Positions 46,442 to 55,310 of a stretch of DNA of 64,000 nucleotides are shown here, in pieces (the stretch's first letter is position 1; the number at the start of each line of letters is the position of its first letter). This DNA is from Pseudomonadota bacterium. Lineage in GTDB: Bacteria > Pseudomonadota > Gammaproteobacteria > Burkholderiales > Burkholderiaceae_C. The position numbers and the translations under genes were made by a program. A model generated the notes under the pieces. That model searched no databases, was not told where the DNA came from, and worked only from the letters and a program-made list of their open reading frames with translations. The stretch spans positions 372,001 to 436,000 of the forward strand of contig JAIUPQ010000001.1 in NCBI GenBank assembly GCA_020161145.1, given 5' to 3'.

Positions 46442-46879
46442 ATGATCATCCTGCTGCCCGTCGACGGCTCGGAGCTGTCGCTGCACGAAACCCACTTTGC
46501 GCTGCGCCTGGTGCGTGAGGGGCTGGCCGCCTCGTTCGTGCTGGCCAACGTGCAGGAGCCGGCTTCGTTCTACGAAATCGTCACCGCCCGCAACGACGCG
46601 GCCCTGCTGGCCGGCGTGGCGCGCGGGGCGGGCGAGGACATGATCGCGCCGGCCGCACGGCTGCTGGAGGATGCCGGAGTGGCCTTTGCCACCGCCGTGG
46701 TCACCGGCGAGCCTGTGCAGGCCATGCTGGAGCTGATCGAGGTGCACCGCTGCGATCTGGTGGTCATCGGCTCGCGGGCGCTGGGGCCGCTGCGCGCGGC
46801 GCTGGAAGGCTCGACGGCCGCCAGGCTGGTGCATGCCGCACCGGTGCCGGTGCTGCTGGTCAAGCCGCCGGCGGAATGA
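46442..46879 (+). CDS. Universal stress protein (UspA family)
   Basis: A 145-residue single-domain Usp. The N-terminus IILLPVDGSELSLHET has the conserved Asp of the nucleotide pocket. The C-terminal loop GSRALGPLRAALEGSTAARL aligns with the ATP-binding G2xG9xG(S/T) motif, but the second Gly is replaced by Ala, so ATP binding may be weakened. AGGAG at 46428-46432 fits the ATG at 46442 (nine-base spacing) better than the ATG at 46436 (three). It is divergent from the response regulator, with a 145-bp shared promoter interval. Confidence 0.88.
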   Translation: MIILLPVDGSELSLHETHFALRLVREGLAASFVLANVQEPASFYEIVTARNDAALLAGVARGAGEDMIAPAARLLEDAGVAFATAVVTGEPVQAMLELIEVHRCDLVVIGSRALGPLRAALEGSTAARLVHAAPVPVLLVKPPAE

Positions 46880-46896
46880 CCACCGCCACCGTGCTG

Positions 46897-46933
46897 GCGC
46901 ACGGGCGTGCGGGATCAGGCGAGCCCCGTGCGC
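46897..46933. terminator. Inverted repeat between convergent genes
   Basis: GCGCACGGG (46897-46905) pairs with CCCGTGCGC (46925-46933) between the universal stress protein and the convergent hydrolase. There is no U-run; it may mark the mRNA ends. Confidence 0.35.
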
Positions 46934-46943
46934 GGCCGGGGCG

Positions 46944-47750
46944 TCAGGCTGCCATCGACTGGATCTGATCGAGCACCCAGCGCGCCGTCTCGTCCGGCTT
47001 CTCGAACGGGTAGAGGTGCGAGCCCTCGATGGTGGCAAAGCGCGGCCCGGCCAGCGCGCGTGAGGCGGCGCTGCCACCCTGGCGCATTTCCTCGGAGTCG
47101 GTGCCGGCCAGAAACGCCACCGGGCATTGCGGCGGGTAGCGCTTGAGCAGGCGGCCCACGTGGTGAGGCAAGGTGTCGTAGATGCGCGTCTCCACGTCGC
47201 GCGCGAAGGCCAGCCGCTGGCGGTCGCCCGCGCCATCGGGCTCGAAGCCGCTGGCCACATAGTCGGCCAGCACGCGCGCATCCCAGGCGGCAAACTTGGG
47301 CTTGGCGGCGAAGTGCTGGTGCAGGGTGCTGGCGCTGTCCCAGCTCTCGCGGCGGCGGCGTGACACCTGACCCGGCGAGACGCGGCCGATCAGCCGCGTG
47401 GCCTTGGCCAGCCGCACCGCCTGTGCGCGCCAGCCGGTCACCAGTGGTGCGTCCAGCATCACCAGGCCTTGCGCCAGATCGGGCCGCCGGCAGGCCACCA
47501 GAAAGCTCAGCATGCCGCCCAGCGAGTGGCCGGCAAAAACGGCCCGCTCGCCTGCCGGCAGCTGGGCCTGGGCAAACGCAATCAGCTCATCGCGCAAATG
47601 GGGCCAGTTGCTGCTGACCGGGTAGCGCGGATCGTGGCCAATGCGCGCCAGCGCATGCACCTGCCAGCCGGCCGCCCGCCAGTGTTCGAACAGCAGGCGG
47701 TAGCAGCCGGCGGGAAAGCCGTTGGCGTGGGCAAAGACGAGGTGATTCAT
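46944..47750 (-). CDS. Alpha/beta-fold hydrolase
   Basis: A 268-residue soluble hydrolase. It has the oxyanion/N-terminal strand HLVFAHANGFPAGCYR, nucleophile elbow FAGHSLGGMLS (Ser about 92), acid region VAFLAGTDSEEM and likely catalytic His in IEGSHLYPFEKP. The overall pattern is that of small esterases or thioesterases; the substrate is unknown. Its ATG overlaps the stop of the mechanosensitive channel gene (ATGA), so it is the third coupled gene of the mutS operon. An in-frame longer start within the channel gene is rejected. Confidence 0.88.
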   Translation of the reverse strand: MNHLVFAHANGFPAGCYRLLFEHWRAAGWQVHALARIGHDPRYPVSSNWPHLRDELIAFAQAQLPAGERAVFAGHSLGGMLSFLVACRRPDLAQGLVMLDAPLVTGWRAQAVRLAKATRLIGRVSPGQVSRRRRESWDSASTLHQHFAAKPKFAAWDARVLADYVASGFEPDGAGDRQRLAFARDVETRIYDTLPHHVGRLLKRYPPQCPVAFLAGTDSEEMRQGGSAASRALAGPRFATIEGSHLYPFEKPDETARWVLDQIQSMAA

Positions 47751-50700
47751 GGCACCGGGCGCTCTGCAGCAGCCGGCGGAACCAGCGCGGCACCATGCCC
47801 AGGCCAATCCCGCACATGCACGTCCATCTGCGGGAAGGCGATGTCGATGCCTTCGGCGGCAAACACCTCGGTGATGCGGGTCAGCATCTGGTGGCGCGTC
47901 AGCAGGCGATCGCCGAGGTGGCCCACGTACAGGCGCAGCTCGAAGTCCAGCGTGCTGGCGCCCAGGTCCATGAACCAGCAGTTGGGCGGCGGCTCGGCCA
48001 GCACCAGCGGGTGTTCGCGCGCAATCTGCAGCAGCAGCTCGCGCACCTGCTCGGGCGGGCTGCCGTAGGCCACGCCCACGTTCAGCGTCAGCCGGGTGAC
48101 GTCGTCCGACAGCGTCCAGTTGGTCACCTGGCCGGTGATGAAGGTCTTGTTGGGGATGACGATTTCTTTGTTGTCGTAGTCCAGCACCGTGGTGGCCCGG
48201 GTGTGGATGCGCGTGACGGTGCCGGTCAGGTCACCAATGGTGATGGTGTCGCCCACGCGGAACGGCCGCTCCACCAGCAGGATCAGCCCCGAGACGAAGT
48301 TGGCGAAAATCTCCTGCAGGCCAAAGCCCAGGCCCACGGTGAGCGCGGCGGCCATCCACTGCAACTGGCCCCAGCGCAGGCCCAGGGTGCTGAAGGCCAC
48401 CAGCACACCGGCAATCACGATGGCGTAGCGCGCCAGCGTGGTGGTGGTGTAGCGGGTGGCGGCGGTGATCTGCGGGTAGGGCGTGAGCGCCAGCTCCATC
48501 AGGCCCGGCAGGTTGCGCGCCAGGCTGGCCACCAGGGCCAGCAGCAGCAGGGCGGCCAGCACGTTCATCAGGGTGACGGCATTGCCGTCGCTGCTCCACA
48601 GCCGGATGTCCTCAAAGCGCGCCAGCGCCGGCAACACGTCGGCACCGGCCCAGAGCAGACCCAGCAAGACCAGCATGATGCGCAGCAGCCGCAGCAGCCG
48701 GCGCGACTGCGCGCTGATGGCCACCAGCGTCAGCGCCCCATCGTCTTCGGCCGCGGCGCCATCGGCCACGCCGGTGTCGGCCGGTGGCGCCTGGGCGCGG
48801 TTGCGCTGGGCCAGCCGCTGCTCGCCCAGCAGCAGCCAGCGCCGCAGCAGCCCGTCGATGACCGCCACGGCCAGCAGCACGGCCAGGCATTTCTGCAGCG
48901 CGTCCAGCACCAGAATGCCCGAATACAGGTAGCCGGTGACGGCCATCAGCGCCGTGCTGGCGAAGGCCGCCGGCAGCAGCAGCAACGGCGCGCGGCGTGC
49001 CAGTGTGCGCGGCTGGCCGGGTGTGCGCGGCGGCAGCAGGTGCGAGGCCACCCAGAAGGTGGCCGCCGCCATGCCCAGGCCGTAGACGATGACGGCCGTG
49101 CGGGCCCAGGTGTCGATGGCGGCGGCGTTCTCGCTTTGCAATGCCAGCAGCACGGCGAAGCCCGACGGCACGGCCAGCCACCGGATGACGCGCCAGCCCT
49201 GGTAGAGCACCCGCAGGCGCTCGGGTGGCCAGCGCAAATGGCTGTCGGCCAGCCCGTCGGGGCGCAGCAGCACCAGCGTCAGGCTCAGGTAATAGAGCAC
49301 GTCGCCGAGCTGCTGCAAGGCCTGACCCAGCGCCTCCAGCCCCCGGTTCTGGCCCACGCTCAGCTCGTGCACCAGCGCGCCCACCATCGACACCGCCAGC
49401 GCGGCGGGCGTGGCGATGAGCAGGCTCCAGCCCAGCGCCGCCAGGGTCAGGCGGAAGCGGTCGCGCGCCGGGTCGGCCACGGCCTGCGCCAGCTCGCGCA
49501 GGCGGCGGATGCCGCGCCAGCGCAGCAGCAAGGCCAGCACCACCAGGACCGCCACCGTGGCCCAGATGCCCCACTGTTGCTGCAGGTTGCGCTTGATCAG
49601 GAGCCGGGCGGGCGCGTCGTCCCAATCGGTTTGTGCGGACGGCGCCCAGCGGCTGAACCAGGCCGAGTCCATGGGCAGGTGGCTGGGTGTCCACAGCAGT
49701 TGCCGCGTCATCAGGCTTTGCAGCTGGCCACCGGCATCGGCAATGGTCTGCAGCGCGGCGTCGGCCCGCTCCAGCACGTCGATGCGACGGCGCAGCAGCG
49801 GGTCGAGCTGGTTGTACAGCTGGACCTGGGTGGCGCGCAGCGCGCGCAAGGCGTCGCTGTCGGGGCTGGCGGCCGGGCTGGGCATGGAGCCGGCCTCGGG
49901 CGGCGCCAGTTCGCTTTCGCCCAGCACCTTGGGCGTCGGGCTGGTGGACTGGACCTGCTGCCCCTGCGCCAGCAGGTCGCGTGCCTTGGTGTTGTTGAAC
50001 AGTGCCAGCCGCAACTGGCCCAGGCGCTCCTGTATGCCTTTGCGCTGCAGCCGCAGCGTGGGCAGCGAGGGCGTGGCCAGCCGCTGCTGCCACAGCCACT
50101 GGCCAATGGCGGTGCCGCGCCCGCCCACGCGCAGCCGCGCTTCGGTGTCGCGCAGCGCGTTGGTCATCAGCTCGCGCGTGCGCTCCTGTTCGGCGAGCGC
50201 CTGGCGCTCGGTGTTCAGCTCGGTGCTTTGCGTCAGCAACTCGGCGGCCAGATCGGCGTTGGCCTGGGCCACCACGCGCTCGTTGCCGGCCGGCAGCGCG
50301 GCGGCCTGCGCGGCCAGATCGTCGGCCTGGGCCGTCAGCGAGGCCAGGCCCTCGGTGGCGATGCGCTGCTCCAGCCAGTTGATGCGGGGCAGGTGCTCGT
50401 CCAGCTGCTGGCGCAGCGTGAGCAGTTGCTGCTCCAGCCGAACCTGACGGGCCTGGGCCGTGGTCTGCTGGGCCTCGCGCAGGGCCAGGTCGGCCAGCGC
50501 CTGGCGTTGGTCGGCCCCGTGTTGCAGCAGGCGGGCCTGGGTCAGGGCGGCGGGCTCGTCGTCGGCCGCAGCGGGGGCCGGGGCCTCGGCGCGCTGGCGC
50601 AGCGCGGCCACGGCGGCTGGCGCGGTGGCGGGGCGGGAGATCAGCGCGGTGAGCTGCTGCGAGGCCTCGTCGATGGCGTGGCGGGTGTCGGCCACGATGG

Positions 50701-51076
50701 CGTGCTCGCTGGCCAGCAGGCGCTCCAGCCCGGTCACGTCGGCACTGGCGGGCAGGCGGCCTATCCACTGCTGCAACTGGCGTTGGCGGTCGGCGGCCGA
50801 AGGCGCCGCCGGGGCGGCGGCGGTGGGCGTGGCTTCGCTGCGCACCTGGGCGATCTGGCCGACCAGGCCCTCCGCGGCCTCGTCAAGCTGGGCGGCCGCG
50901 TCCAGGGCCTTGACGGCGCTGGCGCGCTGGGTCTCCGTCAGCGCCGCGCCGTCCAGCGCGGCGCGGGCCTTGGCGATGGCGGGGGCCACGCTGGCCGGGG
51001 GATCGCCGGGCGTCGCGGCGGAGGCGGCCAGGGGGGTGAGCAGCGCGAGGGCCAGTGCCGCCAGCAGCCGCCTCAT
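47747..51076 (-). CDS. Large mechanosensitive channel, MscK/MscM-like
   Basis: A 1109-residue protein with signal peptide ([19 protein letters not shown]), a long periplasmic Gln/Ala-rich coiled-coil region (about 20-480, e.g. [19 protein letters not shown]), about eight membrane helices, then the MscS core. The pore helix region is [30 protein letters not shown] and the beta domain [20 protein letters not shown] (both shown here in part), [15 protein letters not shown]. These channels open under hypo-osmotic stress. The ATG at 51076 overlaps the mutS stop (ATGA), and its own stop overlaps the hydrolase start (ATGA). An apparent longer in-frame reading into mutS is a shadow. Confidence 0.9.
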   Translation of the reverse strand: MRRLLAALALALLTPLAASAATPGDPPASVAPAIAKARAALDGAALTETQRASAVKALDAAAQLDEAAEGLVGQIAQVRSEATPTAAAPAAPSAADRQRQLQQWIGRLPASADVTGLERLLASEHAIVADTRHAIDEASQQLTALISRPATAPAAVAALRQRAEAPAPAAADDEPAALTQARLLQHGADQRQALADLALREAQQTTAQARQVRLEQQLLTLRQQLDEHLPRINWLEQRIATEGLASLTAQADDLAAQAAALPAGNERVVAQANADLAAELLTQSTELNTERQALAEQERTRELMTNALRDTEARLRVGGRGTAIGQWLWQQRLATPSLPTLRLQRKGIQERLGQLRLALFNNTKARDLLAQGQQVQSTSPTPKVLGESELAPPEAGSMPSPAASPDSDALRALRATQVQLYNQLDPLLRRRIDVLERADAALQTIADAGGQLQSLMTRQLLWTPSHLPMDSAWFSRWAPSAQTDWDDAPARLLIKRNLQQQWGIWATVAVLVVLALLLRWRGIRRLRELAQAVADPARDRFRLTLAALGWSLLIATPAALAVSMVGALVHELSVGQNRGLEALGQALQQLGDVLYYLSLTLVLLRPDGLADSHLRWPPERLRVLYQGWRVIRWLAVPSGFAVLLALQSENAAAIDTWARTAVIVYGLGMAAATFWVASHLLPPRTPGQPRTLARRAPLLLLPAAFASTALMAVTGYLYSGILVLDALQKCLAVLLAVAVIDGLLRRWLLLGEQRLAQRNRAQAPPADTGVADGAAAEDDGALTLVAISAQSRRLLRLLRIMLVLLGLLWAGADVLPALARFEDIRLWSSDGNAVTLMNVLAALLLLALVASLARNLPGLMELALTPYPQITAATRYTTTTLARYAIVIAGVLVAFSTLGLRWGQLQWMAAALTVGLGFGLQEIFANFVSGLILLVERPFRVGDTITIGDLTGTVTRIHTRATTVLDYDNKEIVIPNKTFITGQVTNWTLSDDVTRLTLNVGVAYGSPPEQVRELLLQIAREHPLVLAEPPPNCWFMDLGASTLDFELRLYVGHLGDRLLTRHQMLTRITEVFAAEGIDIAFPQMDVHVRDWPGHGAALVPPAAAERPVP

Positions 51077-53673
51077 GCCTGGGCTCCCAGGGCCTTGAGC
51101 CGGTACAGCGCGTCCAGCGCCTCGCGCGGGCTGAGGGCGTCGGGCTCCAGCTCGCGCAAGGCGGCCAGCAGCGGCGATGGCACCTCGGGCAAGGCCTCGG
51201 GCGCGGGCGGCGGCGCGGCAAACAGGTCGATCTGCGGCGCGTCGGCGCTGGCCTTGCTCTCCAGCGCCTCCAGCGTGGCGCGCGCCTGGCGGATCAGCGC
51301 CGACGGCATGCCGGCCAGCCGCGCCACCTGCACGCCGTAGCTGCGGCTGGCCGGGCCGGGCTGGATGTCGTGCAGAAAGACGATGTCCTCGCCCTGCTCG
51401 GCGGCCGAGACGTGCAGGTTGACCGCGTGCGCATGGCGGGTGGGGAAGTCGGTCAGCTCGAAGTAGTGGGTGGCAAACAGCGTGAAGGCACGGCTCTTGT
51501 CGTGCAGGTGGCTGGCGATGGCGCCGGCCAGCGCCAGGCCGTCGTAGGTGCTGGTGCCGCGGCCGATCTCGTCCATCAGCACCAGGCTGTGCGGGGTGGC
51601 GGCGTGGATGATGGCGGCGGCCTCGGTCATCTCCAGCATGAAGGTGGACTGGGCGTTGGCCAGGTCGTCGGCCGCGCCAATGCGGGTGTGGATGGCGTCC
51701 AGCGGCCCCAGCCGGCAGCGCCGCGCCGGCACGTAGGCGCCCATGGCCGCCAGCAGCGCAATCAGTGCCACCTGCCGCATGTAGGTGGACTTGCCGCCCA
51801 TGTTGGGGCCGGTGACGATGGCCAGCCGGCTGCGCGCGTCCAGCCGGCAGTCGTTGGCGATGAAGGGGCCGCCGCCCGCCTCGGTCAGGCGCGCCTGCAC
51901 CACCGGGTGGCGGCCGGCCTCGATGTCGATGGCCGGGTAGGGCACGAACTCGGGCGCGCACCAGTCCAGCGTCTGCGCGCGCTCGGCCAGCGCGGCCACG
52001 GCGTCCAGCCCGGCCAGCGCGGCGGCCAGTGCGGCCAGCGCGGCCAGATGGGCCTGCAGGCTGTCCAGCACCTGCTCGTACAGCCACTTCTCGCGCGCCA
52101 GCGCGCGCTCCTGGGCCGACAACGCCTTGTCCTCAAAGGCCTTGAGCTCGGGCGTGATGTAGCGCTCGGCGTTCTTCAGCGTCTGGCGGCGCTGGTAGTC
52201 GGCCGGTACTTTGCCGGTGTGCGAGGCGGTCACCTCAATATAGAAGCCGTGCACCTTGTTGTACTGCACGCGCAGATTGGGGATGGCCGTGCGTGTGCGC
52301 TCACGCGCCTCCAGCGCCAGCAGGAAGTCGTCGCAATGGGCGGCGATGCCGCGCAGCTCGTCCAGCTCGGCATCGAAGCCCGGGGCCAGCACGCCGCCGT
52401 CGCGCAGCAGCGCGGCCGGCTCGGTGGCAATGGCGCGGCTGAGCAACTCAACCAATGCCGCGTCGGGCGCCAGCCGCAGCTGCCACTGGGCCAGCAGCGG
52501 GGCGCCGGTGGGCACGGTGGCGGCCAGGGCGGGCAGCGCGGCCAGCGTCTCGCGCAGGCCGGCCAGCTCGCGCGGGCGCACCTGGCGCAGCGCCACGCGG
52601 GCGGTGATGCGCTCCACGTCGGCCACGCCGCGCAGCGCGGTGCGCAGCGGCTCGAAGCCGGCCGTGTGCAACTCGGCAATGGCGGCGTGGCGCGCCTGGG
52701 CCAGCGTGCGCTCGCGCAGCGGCTGGGTCAGCCAGTGGCGCAGCGCCCGGCTGCCCATGCCGGTGCGGCAGGTGTCCAGCAGCGACAGCAGCGTGGGGGC
52801 GCGCTCGCCGCGCAGCGTCTGCGTCAGCTCCAGGTTGCGCAGCGTGGCGGGCGGCAGGTCGATCAGCTCGCTGGCACGGCCCACGGTCAGGCTGTGCACA
52901 TGGGTCAGCGCGCGGCCCTGGGTGTGTTCGGCATAGGTCAGCAGCGCCCCGCCAGCGGCATGGGCGGCGGCCAGCTCGTCGGCCTGCCAGCCCGCCAGCG
53001 AGGCCACGCCCAACTGGGCGCAGAGCTGGCGGCGGCCCAGCGCCGACTCAAACTGCCAGGGCGGCCGGGCGGCGCGCGGTGCAGGGCATTGGCGCAGCGC
53101 GGCGGGCAGGGCGGCATCGGCCACGGCCTGGCTGAGCAGGATCTCGGCCGGCGCCAGCCGCGCCAGCCAGCCGGCCAGTTCGGCCTCGCCGCACTCGGCC
53201 AGGCCCAACTGGCCGCCGGCCATCGACAGCCAGGCCAGGCCCCAGACCGGCTGGCGCCGGCCCAGCGGGTGCAGCGCCAGCAGCAGCGTCTCGGCGCGCT
53301 CGTCCAGCAGTTCGGCATCGGTCACCGTGCCGGGGGTGACCACGCGCACCACCTTGCGCGCCACCGGCCCTTTGGCGGTGGCCACGTCACCCACCTGCTC
53401 GGCCACGGCCACGGCCTCGCCCAGCTTGAGCAGCCGGGCCAGATAGGTCTCCACCGCATGCACCGGCACGCCGGCCATCACCACCGGTTCGCCCGCGCTC
53501 TGGCCGCGCGTGGTCAGCGTGATGTCCAGCAGCCGGTTGGCCTTGCGCGCGTCGTCGTAGAACAGCTCATAGAAATCGCCCATCCGGTAGAACAGCAAGG
53601 TGTCCGGATGGGCGGCTTTGAGGCCCAGATACTGGGCCATCATGGGGGTGTGTTCGGCGGCGGCGGGGGTCAT
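51073..53673 (-). CDS. mutS: DNA mismatch repair protein MutS
   Basis: An 866-residue MutS. The N-terminal mismatch-binding domain has the Phe-x-Glu motif in [17 protein letters not shown] (about residues 28-44). Lever/clamp regions include [18 protein letters not shown]. The ATPase domain carries Walker [15 protein letters not shown], Walker [17 protein letters not shown] and the dimer-interface His in [11 protein letters not shown]. It binds mismatches and recruits MutL. ATG at 53673 gives [20 protein letters not shown] second, start-less copy of this 5' end lies 1.6 kb upstream at 55237-55298, next to the lipoprotein gene. The first of three ATGA-coupled genes. Confidence 0.97.
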   Translation of the reverse strand: MTPAAAEHTPMMAQYLGLKAAHPDTLLFYRMGDFYELFYDDARKANRLLDITLTTRGQSAGEPVVMAGVPVHAVETYLARLLKLGEAVAVAEQVGDVATAKGPVARKVVRVVTPGTVTDAELLDERAETLLLALHPLGRRQPVWGLAWLSMAGGQLGLAECGEAELAGWLARLAPAEILLSQAVADAALPAALRQCPAPRAARPPWQFESALGRRQLCAQLGVASLAGWQADELAAAHAAGGALLTYAEHTQGRALTHVHSLTVGRASELIDLPPATLRNLELTQTLRGERAPTLLSLLDTCRTGMGSRALRHWLTQPLRERTLAQARHAAIAELHTAGFEPLRTALRGVADVERITARVALRQVRPRELAGLRETLAALPALAATVPTGAPLLAQWQLRLAPDAALVELLSRAIATEPAALLRDGGVLAPGFDAELDELRGIAAHCDDFLLALEARERTRTAIPNLRVQYNKVHGFYIEVTASHTGKVPADYQRRQTLKNAERYITPELKAFEDKALSAQERALAREKWLYEQVLDSLQAHLAALAALAAALAGLDAVAALAERAQTLDWCAPEFVPYPAIDIEAGRHPVVQARLTEAGGGPFIANDCRLDARSRLAIVTGPNMGGKSTYMRQVALIALLAAMGAYVPARRCRLGPLDAIHTRIGAADDLANAQSTFMLEMTEAAAIIHAATPHSLVLMDEIGRGTSTYDGLALAGAIASHLHDKSRAFTLFATHYFELTDFPTRHAHAVNLHVSAAEQGEDIVFLHDIQPGPASRSYGVQVARLAGMPSALIRQARATLEALESKASADAPQIDLFAAPPPAPEALPEVPSPLLAALRELEPDALSPREALDALYRLKALGAQA

Positions 53674-53696
53674 CGGACGCTATGTTAGGCGCCCGC
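53624..53696. repeat. mutS 5'-junction repeat, copy A (functional side)
   Basis: Covers the first codons of mutS and its upstream spacer, from CCCAGATACTGGG to GTTAGGCGCCCGC. It matches 55237-55298 in direct orientation at 56 of 62 aligned positions, apart from about 11 gap bases mostly around the mutS start codon. Similarity seems to continue with gaps to CTAGC..GCACCC.GCTG at 53707-53725 versus the lipoprotein stop region. Confidence 0.85.
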
Positions 53697-53871
53697 TGCA
53701 CCGGCTCCTAGCTGGCACCCAGCTGCCCATCGACGCTGACCTGGCAGCCCTGTGCGCGCTACCCGAGCGAGCGCTCGGGCGCATCGAGGGCTACATCGTC
53801 GCCCAGATCAAGGCTGGCACCGCCACGCAGGCGCGCCCAAGGCTGCTGGCGGCCAGCGGGCCGTAGCCTCG

Positions 53872-54183
53872 GTGGGGTTGATTGACCGCCTTTGCCAGGC
53901 GCTGGCAATCGAGCACCGACTGACCAAACCCAGGACGCCGCGCACCAGCGGGATGGTCGAGCGCTTCAACGGCCGTATTGCCGACGTGCTCCAGACGCAC
54001 CGCTTTAACAGCGCCGAAGACTTGACCCAGACGCTGCATCCCTATGTGGCGCTGTACAACCACCAGCTACCCCAATCTGCCCTGCAAAGCCTCACGCCCA
54101 TGCAGACCATGAAGAACTGGTACAAATCCCATCCTCACCTGTTCCACAAGCGTCCCTATGATCATCCGGGATGTGGCAGATGA
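53872..54183 (+). pseudogene. 3' fragment of an IS481-type transposase
   Basis: About 100 C-terminal codons resembling the DDE integrase domain of IS481-family transposases: DRLCQALAIEHRLTKPRTPR, then TSGMVERFNGRIADVLQTH with the catalytic Glu, LYNHQLPQSALQSLTPMQTM and the terminal KSHPHLFHKRPYDHPGCGR. The N-terminal two thirds, including the HTH and the first two catalytic Asp, are missing; the sequence upstream (53710-53870) reads in other frames as LPIDADLAALCALPERALGR and is not recognised. It is a decayed insertion sequence with no clear terminal inverted repeat. Confidence 0.82.
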
Positions 54184-54234
54184 GCTATTCCCAAAAAATA
54201 CAATCGACCCCATGGACAGCAAACGCAGTCCACC

Positions 54235-54268
54235 GACGCCCCCCGGTTGCGGGGCTCTCCGAGGAGAT
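54235..54268 (+). repeat. Leader repeat 1, ahead of the 47-residue ORF
   Basis: A 34-base element ending CTCTCCGAGGAGAT, similar (about 26 of 34) to 54461-54493. It contains a strong GAGGAG ribosome-site-like sequence and a CCCC/GGGG mini-hairpin. Confidence 0.55.
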
Positions 54269-54285
54269 TGAAAACGGAACGCGAC

Positions 54286-54429
54286 ATGGACGCTCTAAAA
54301 GTCAAGGTCGAGATCAGCAAGATCATGGCCGAGACTGTCAAGATCAACAGCGAAGCGCGCTGGTACCCCGTGATGGTGCTGGCCGCCGTCGTCGGCTTCG
54401 GTGCTGCCCTCGCCAAGCTGTTCCTCTAA
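54286..54429 (+). CDS. Small membrane protein, 47 residues
   Basis: The N-terminal half is an amphipathic helix (DALKVKVEISKIMAETVKIN), followed by an aromatic hinge EARWYP and a single membrane helix (VMVLAAVVGFGAALAKLFL) to the end. The layout resembles small single-span proteins found in phages and plasmids, but no family is named with confidence. ATG at 54286 has GGA six bases upstream; a TTG at 54268 next to GAGGAG is a less likely start. It is the first of four co-oriented small ORFs in the inserted segment. Confidence 0.55.
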   Translation: MDALKVKVEISKIMAETVKINSEARWYPVMVLAAVVGFGAALAKLFL

Positions 54430-54460
54430 CCCGGCCCGGCTCCAAAAAGGGGCCGTTACC

Positions 54461-54493
54461 GATGCCCGGCGGTTCTGGACTCTCTGAGGAGAT
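54461..54493 (+). repeat. Leader repeat 2, ahead of the 57-residue ORF
   Basis: A 33-base element ending CTCTCTGAGGAGAT, similar to 54235-54268. It supplies the ribosome site (GAGGAG) of the ORF starting at 54498. Confidence 0.55.
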
Positions 54494-54497
54494 CCCG

Positions 54498-54671
54498 ATG
54501 TTCTGTCTCGTCCGCACCCAAGCCACTTCGGCCGCAACGACCGAGCGTCAGTTGCTGGGTTTGTACGCCAAGGCTGATCGCGCTGGCTTCATCGCCAAGA
54601 CCGCCGGCGCTTGGTTCAATGGCGTGGACAAAGCGCTGAACTGCAGGTTCACCGCCCAAGTCGTTTTGTGA
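54498..54671 (+). CDS. Small protein of unknown function, 57 residues
   Basis: Starts FCLVRTQATSAATTERQLLG and contains AGFIAKTAGAWFNGVDKALN; one or two short helices are likely, with no membrane segment. A good ribosome site (GAGGAGAT) lies six bases before ATG 54498. Its stop overlaps the next ORF's GTG (GTGA), which supports it being translated. No family is recognised. Confidence 0.5.
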   Translation: MFCLVRTQATSAATTERQLLGLYAKADRAGFIAKTAGAWFNGVDKALNCRFTAQVVL

Positions 54672-54898
54672 CCGGAAAACATCGAAACTGGCACAAAGCC
54701 TGGCGCCGTGACGGCGCCAGGCTTGTCCACGACAGCGGTCTGGCCGTCGAGTACGACAACCAACTGGGCTGGACGACAATCGGCGCCACGACTGAGGCTT
54801 GGTCGGCGTGGGAACTGGCGCGCGGCGTCCCCATGCATGATCTGCACGCCCGACTCAAACGACTATTGTCCGAGGCATCCAAATGGCGCGACCCATGA
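54668..54898 (+). CDS. Small protein of unknown function, 76 residues
   Basis: GTG at 54668 overlaps the previous stop (GTGA). The product reads TGKHRNWHKAWRRDGARLVH, then GLAVEYDNQLGWTTIGAT, and a C-terminal helix LARGVPMHDLHARLKRLLSEA. It is rich in Trp and Arg and has no signal or membrane segment. A 12-bp perfect hairpin lies inside its 5' part (54696-54724). Its end overlaps the HTH ORF. No family is recognised; translational coupling of the set suggests a small operon. Confidence 0.5.
   Translation: MTGKHRNWHKAWRRDGARLVHDSGLAVEYDNQLGWTTIGATTEAWSAWELARGVPMHDLHARLKRLLSEASKWRDP
54696..54724. repeat. Perfect hairpin within the small-ORF cluster
   Basis: AAGCCTGGCGCC (54696-54707) pairs perfectly with GGCGCCAGGCTT (54713-54724) around GTGAC. 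It lies inside coding sequence and has no U-run, so it is not a usual terminator. Confidence 0.6.
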
Positions 54899-55122
54899 TC
54901 GACCTCCTCGCCGACCTCCCAGAGCCAACAGGCGCCGAATTCCGCGCGATTCGGCTCGCGGCCGGCCACACCCAGCGTCAGGCCGCCGGGGCCTGCGACC
55001 TGACGGCCAACTCAGTGGCGCGAATCGAGTCCGGCAATCATGGCGCACCGTCACGCCAGACCATGGCGCTGTACCTGCTGGCCACCGGCCAGCACCCGTG
55101 GGTGCGGGTGGTGAGCCGCTGA
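54883..55122 (+). CDS. XRE-like helix-turn-helix protein, 79 residues
   Basis: Contains an HTH pattern FRAIRLAAGHTQRQAAGACDLTANSVARIESG (shown here as its parts AAGHTQRQAA and LTANSVARIE), typical of Cro/C1-XRE DNA-binding domains, with a short N-terminal extension. ATG at 54883 has GAGG eight bases upstream; ATG at 54895, which overlaps the previous stop (ATGA), is an alternative giving 75 residues. It is the last gene of the small cluster and could repress it, as antitoxins or phage repressors do; that is inference. Confidence 0.65.
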   Translation: MARPMIDLLADLPEPTGAEFRAIRLAAGHTQRQAAGACDLTANSVARIESGNHGAPSRQTMALYLLATGQHPWVRVVSR

Positions 55123-55236
55123 CGCCCTGTCGGCGCCAGGCCAGCGCCTACCCCCACCGTGTAAAACGGGTTCAAATTGAACTGCGATGTGGGGCTTGGT
55201 GTAGGTTTTCCAATCGATGAGCCGATTCACCACCTA

Positions 55237-55298
55237 CCCAGATACTGGGTCGCCATGGGGTGTGCTCGGCGGCGGCGGGCGTCAGGTTAGGCGCCCGC
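55237..55298. repeat. mutS 5'-junction repeat, copy B (vestige)
   Basis: A 62-base direct repeat of 53624-53696. Read on the minus strand it encodes TPAAAEHTP, as at the MutS N-terminus, but has lost the start codon and then runs out of frame. The copy also forms an 11-bp inverted repeat (GGCGGCGGGCG/CGCCCGCCGCC, about 55270-55302). It is 12 bp from the stop of the lipoprotein gene. Confidence 0.85.
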
Positions 55299-55310
55299 CG
55301 CCTGTGCCCG

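Noticed and set aside
47747-52087. Very long minus-strand reading of 1446 codons across the channel gene and part of mutS.
   Set aside because: Only the part from 51076 encodes the channel. The rest is a shadow frame of mutS in high-GC DNA with low-complexity Gly/Ala/Arg composition.
53684-53690. GTTAGGC at both mutS junctions resembles an integron attC core site (GTTRRRY).
   Set aside because: No paired inverse core or attC fold was found, no integrase is present, and the heptamer is simply part of the longer junction repeat.
53762-53780. Palindrome CCGAGCG/CGCTCGG as an IS end.
   Set aside because: There is no matching copy at the other side of the transposase fragment and no target duplication.
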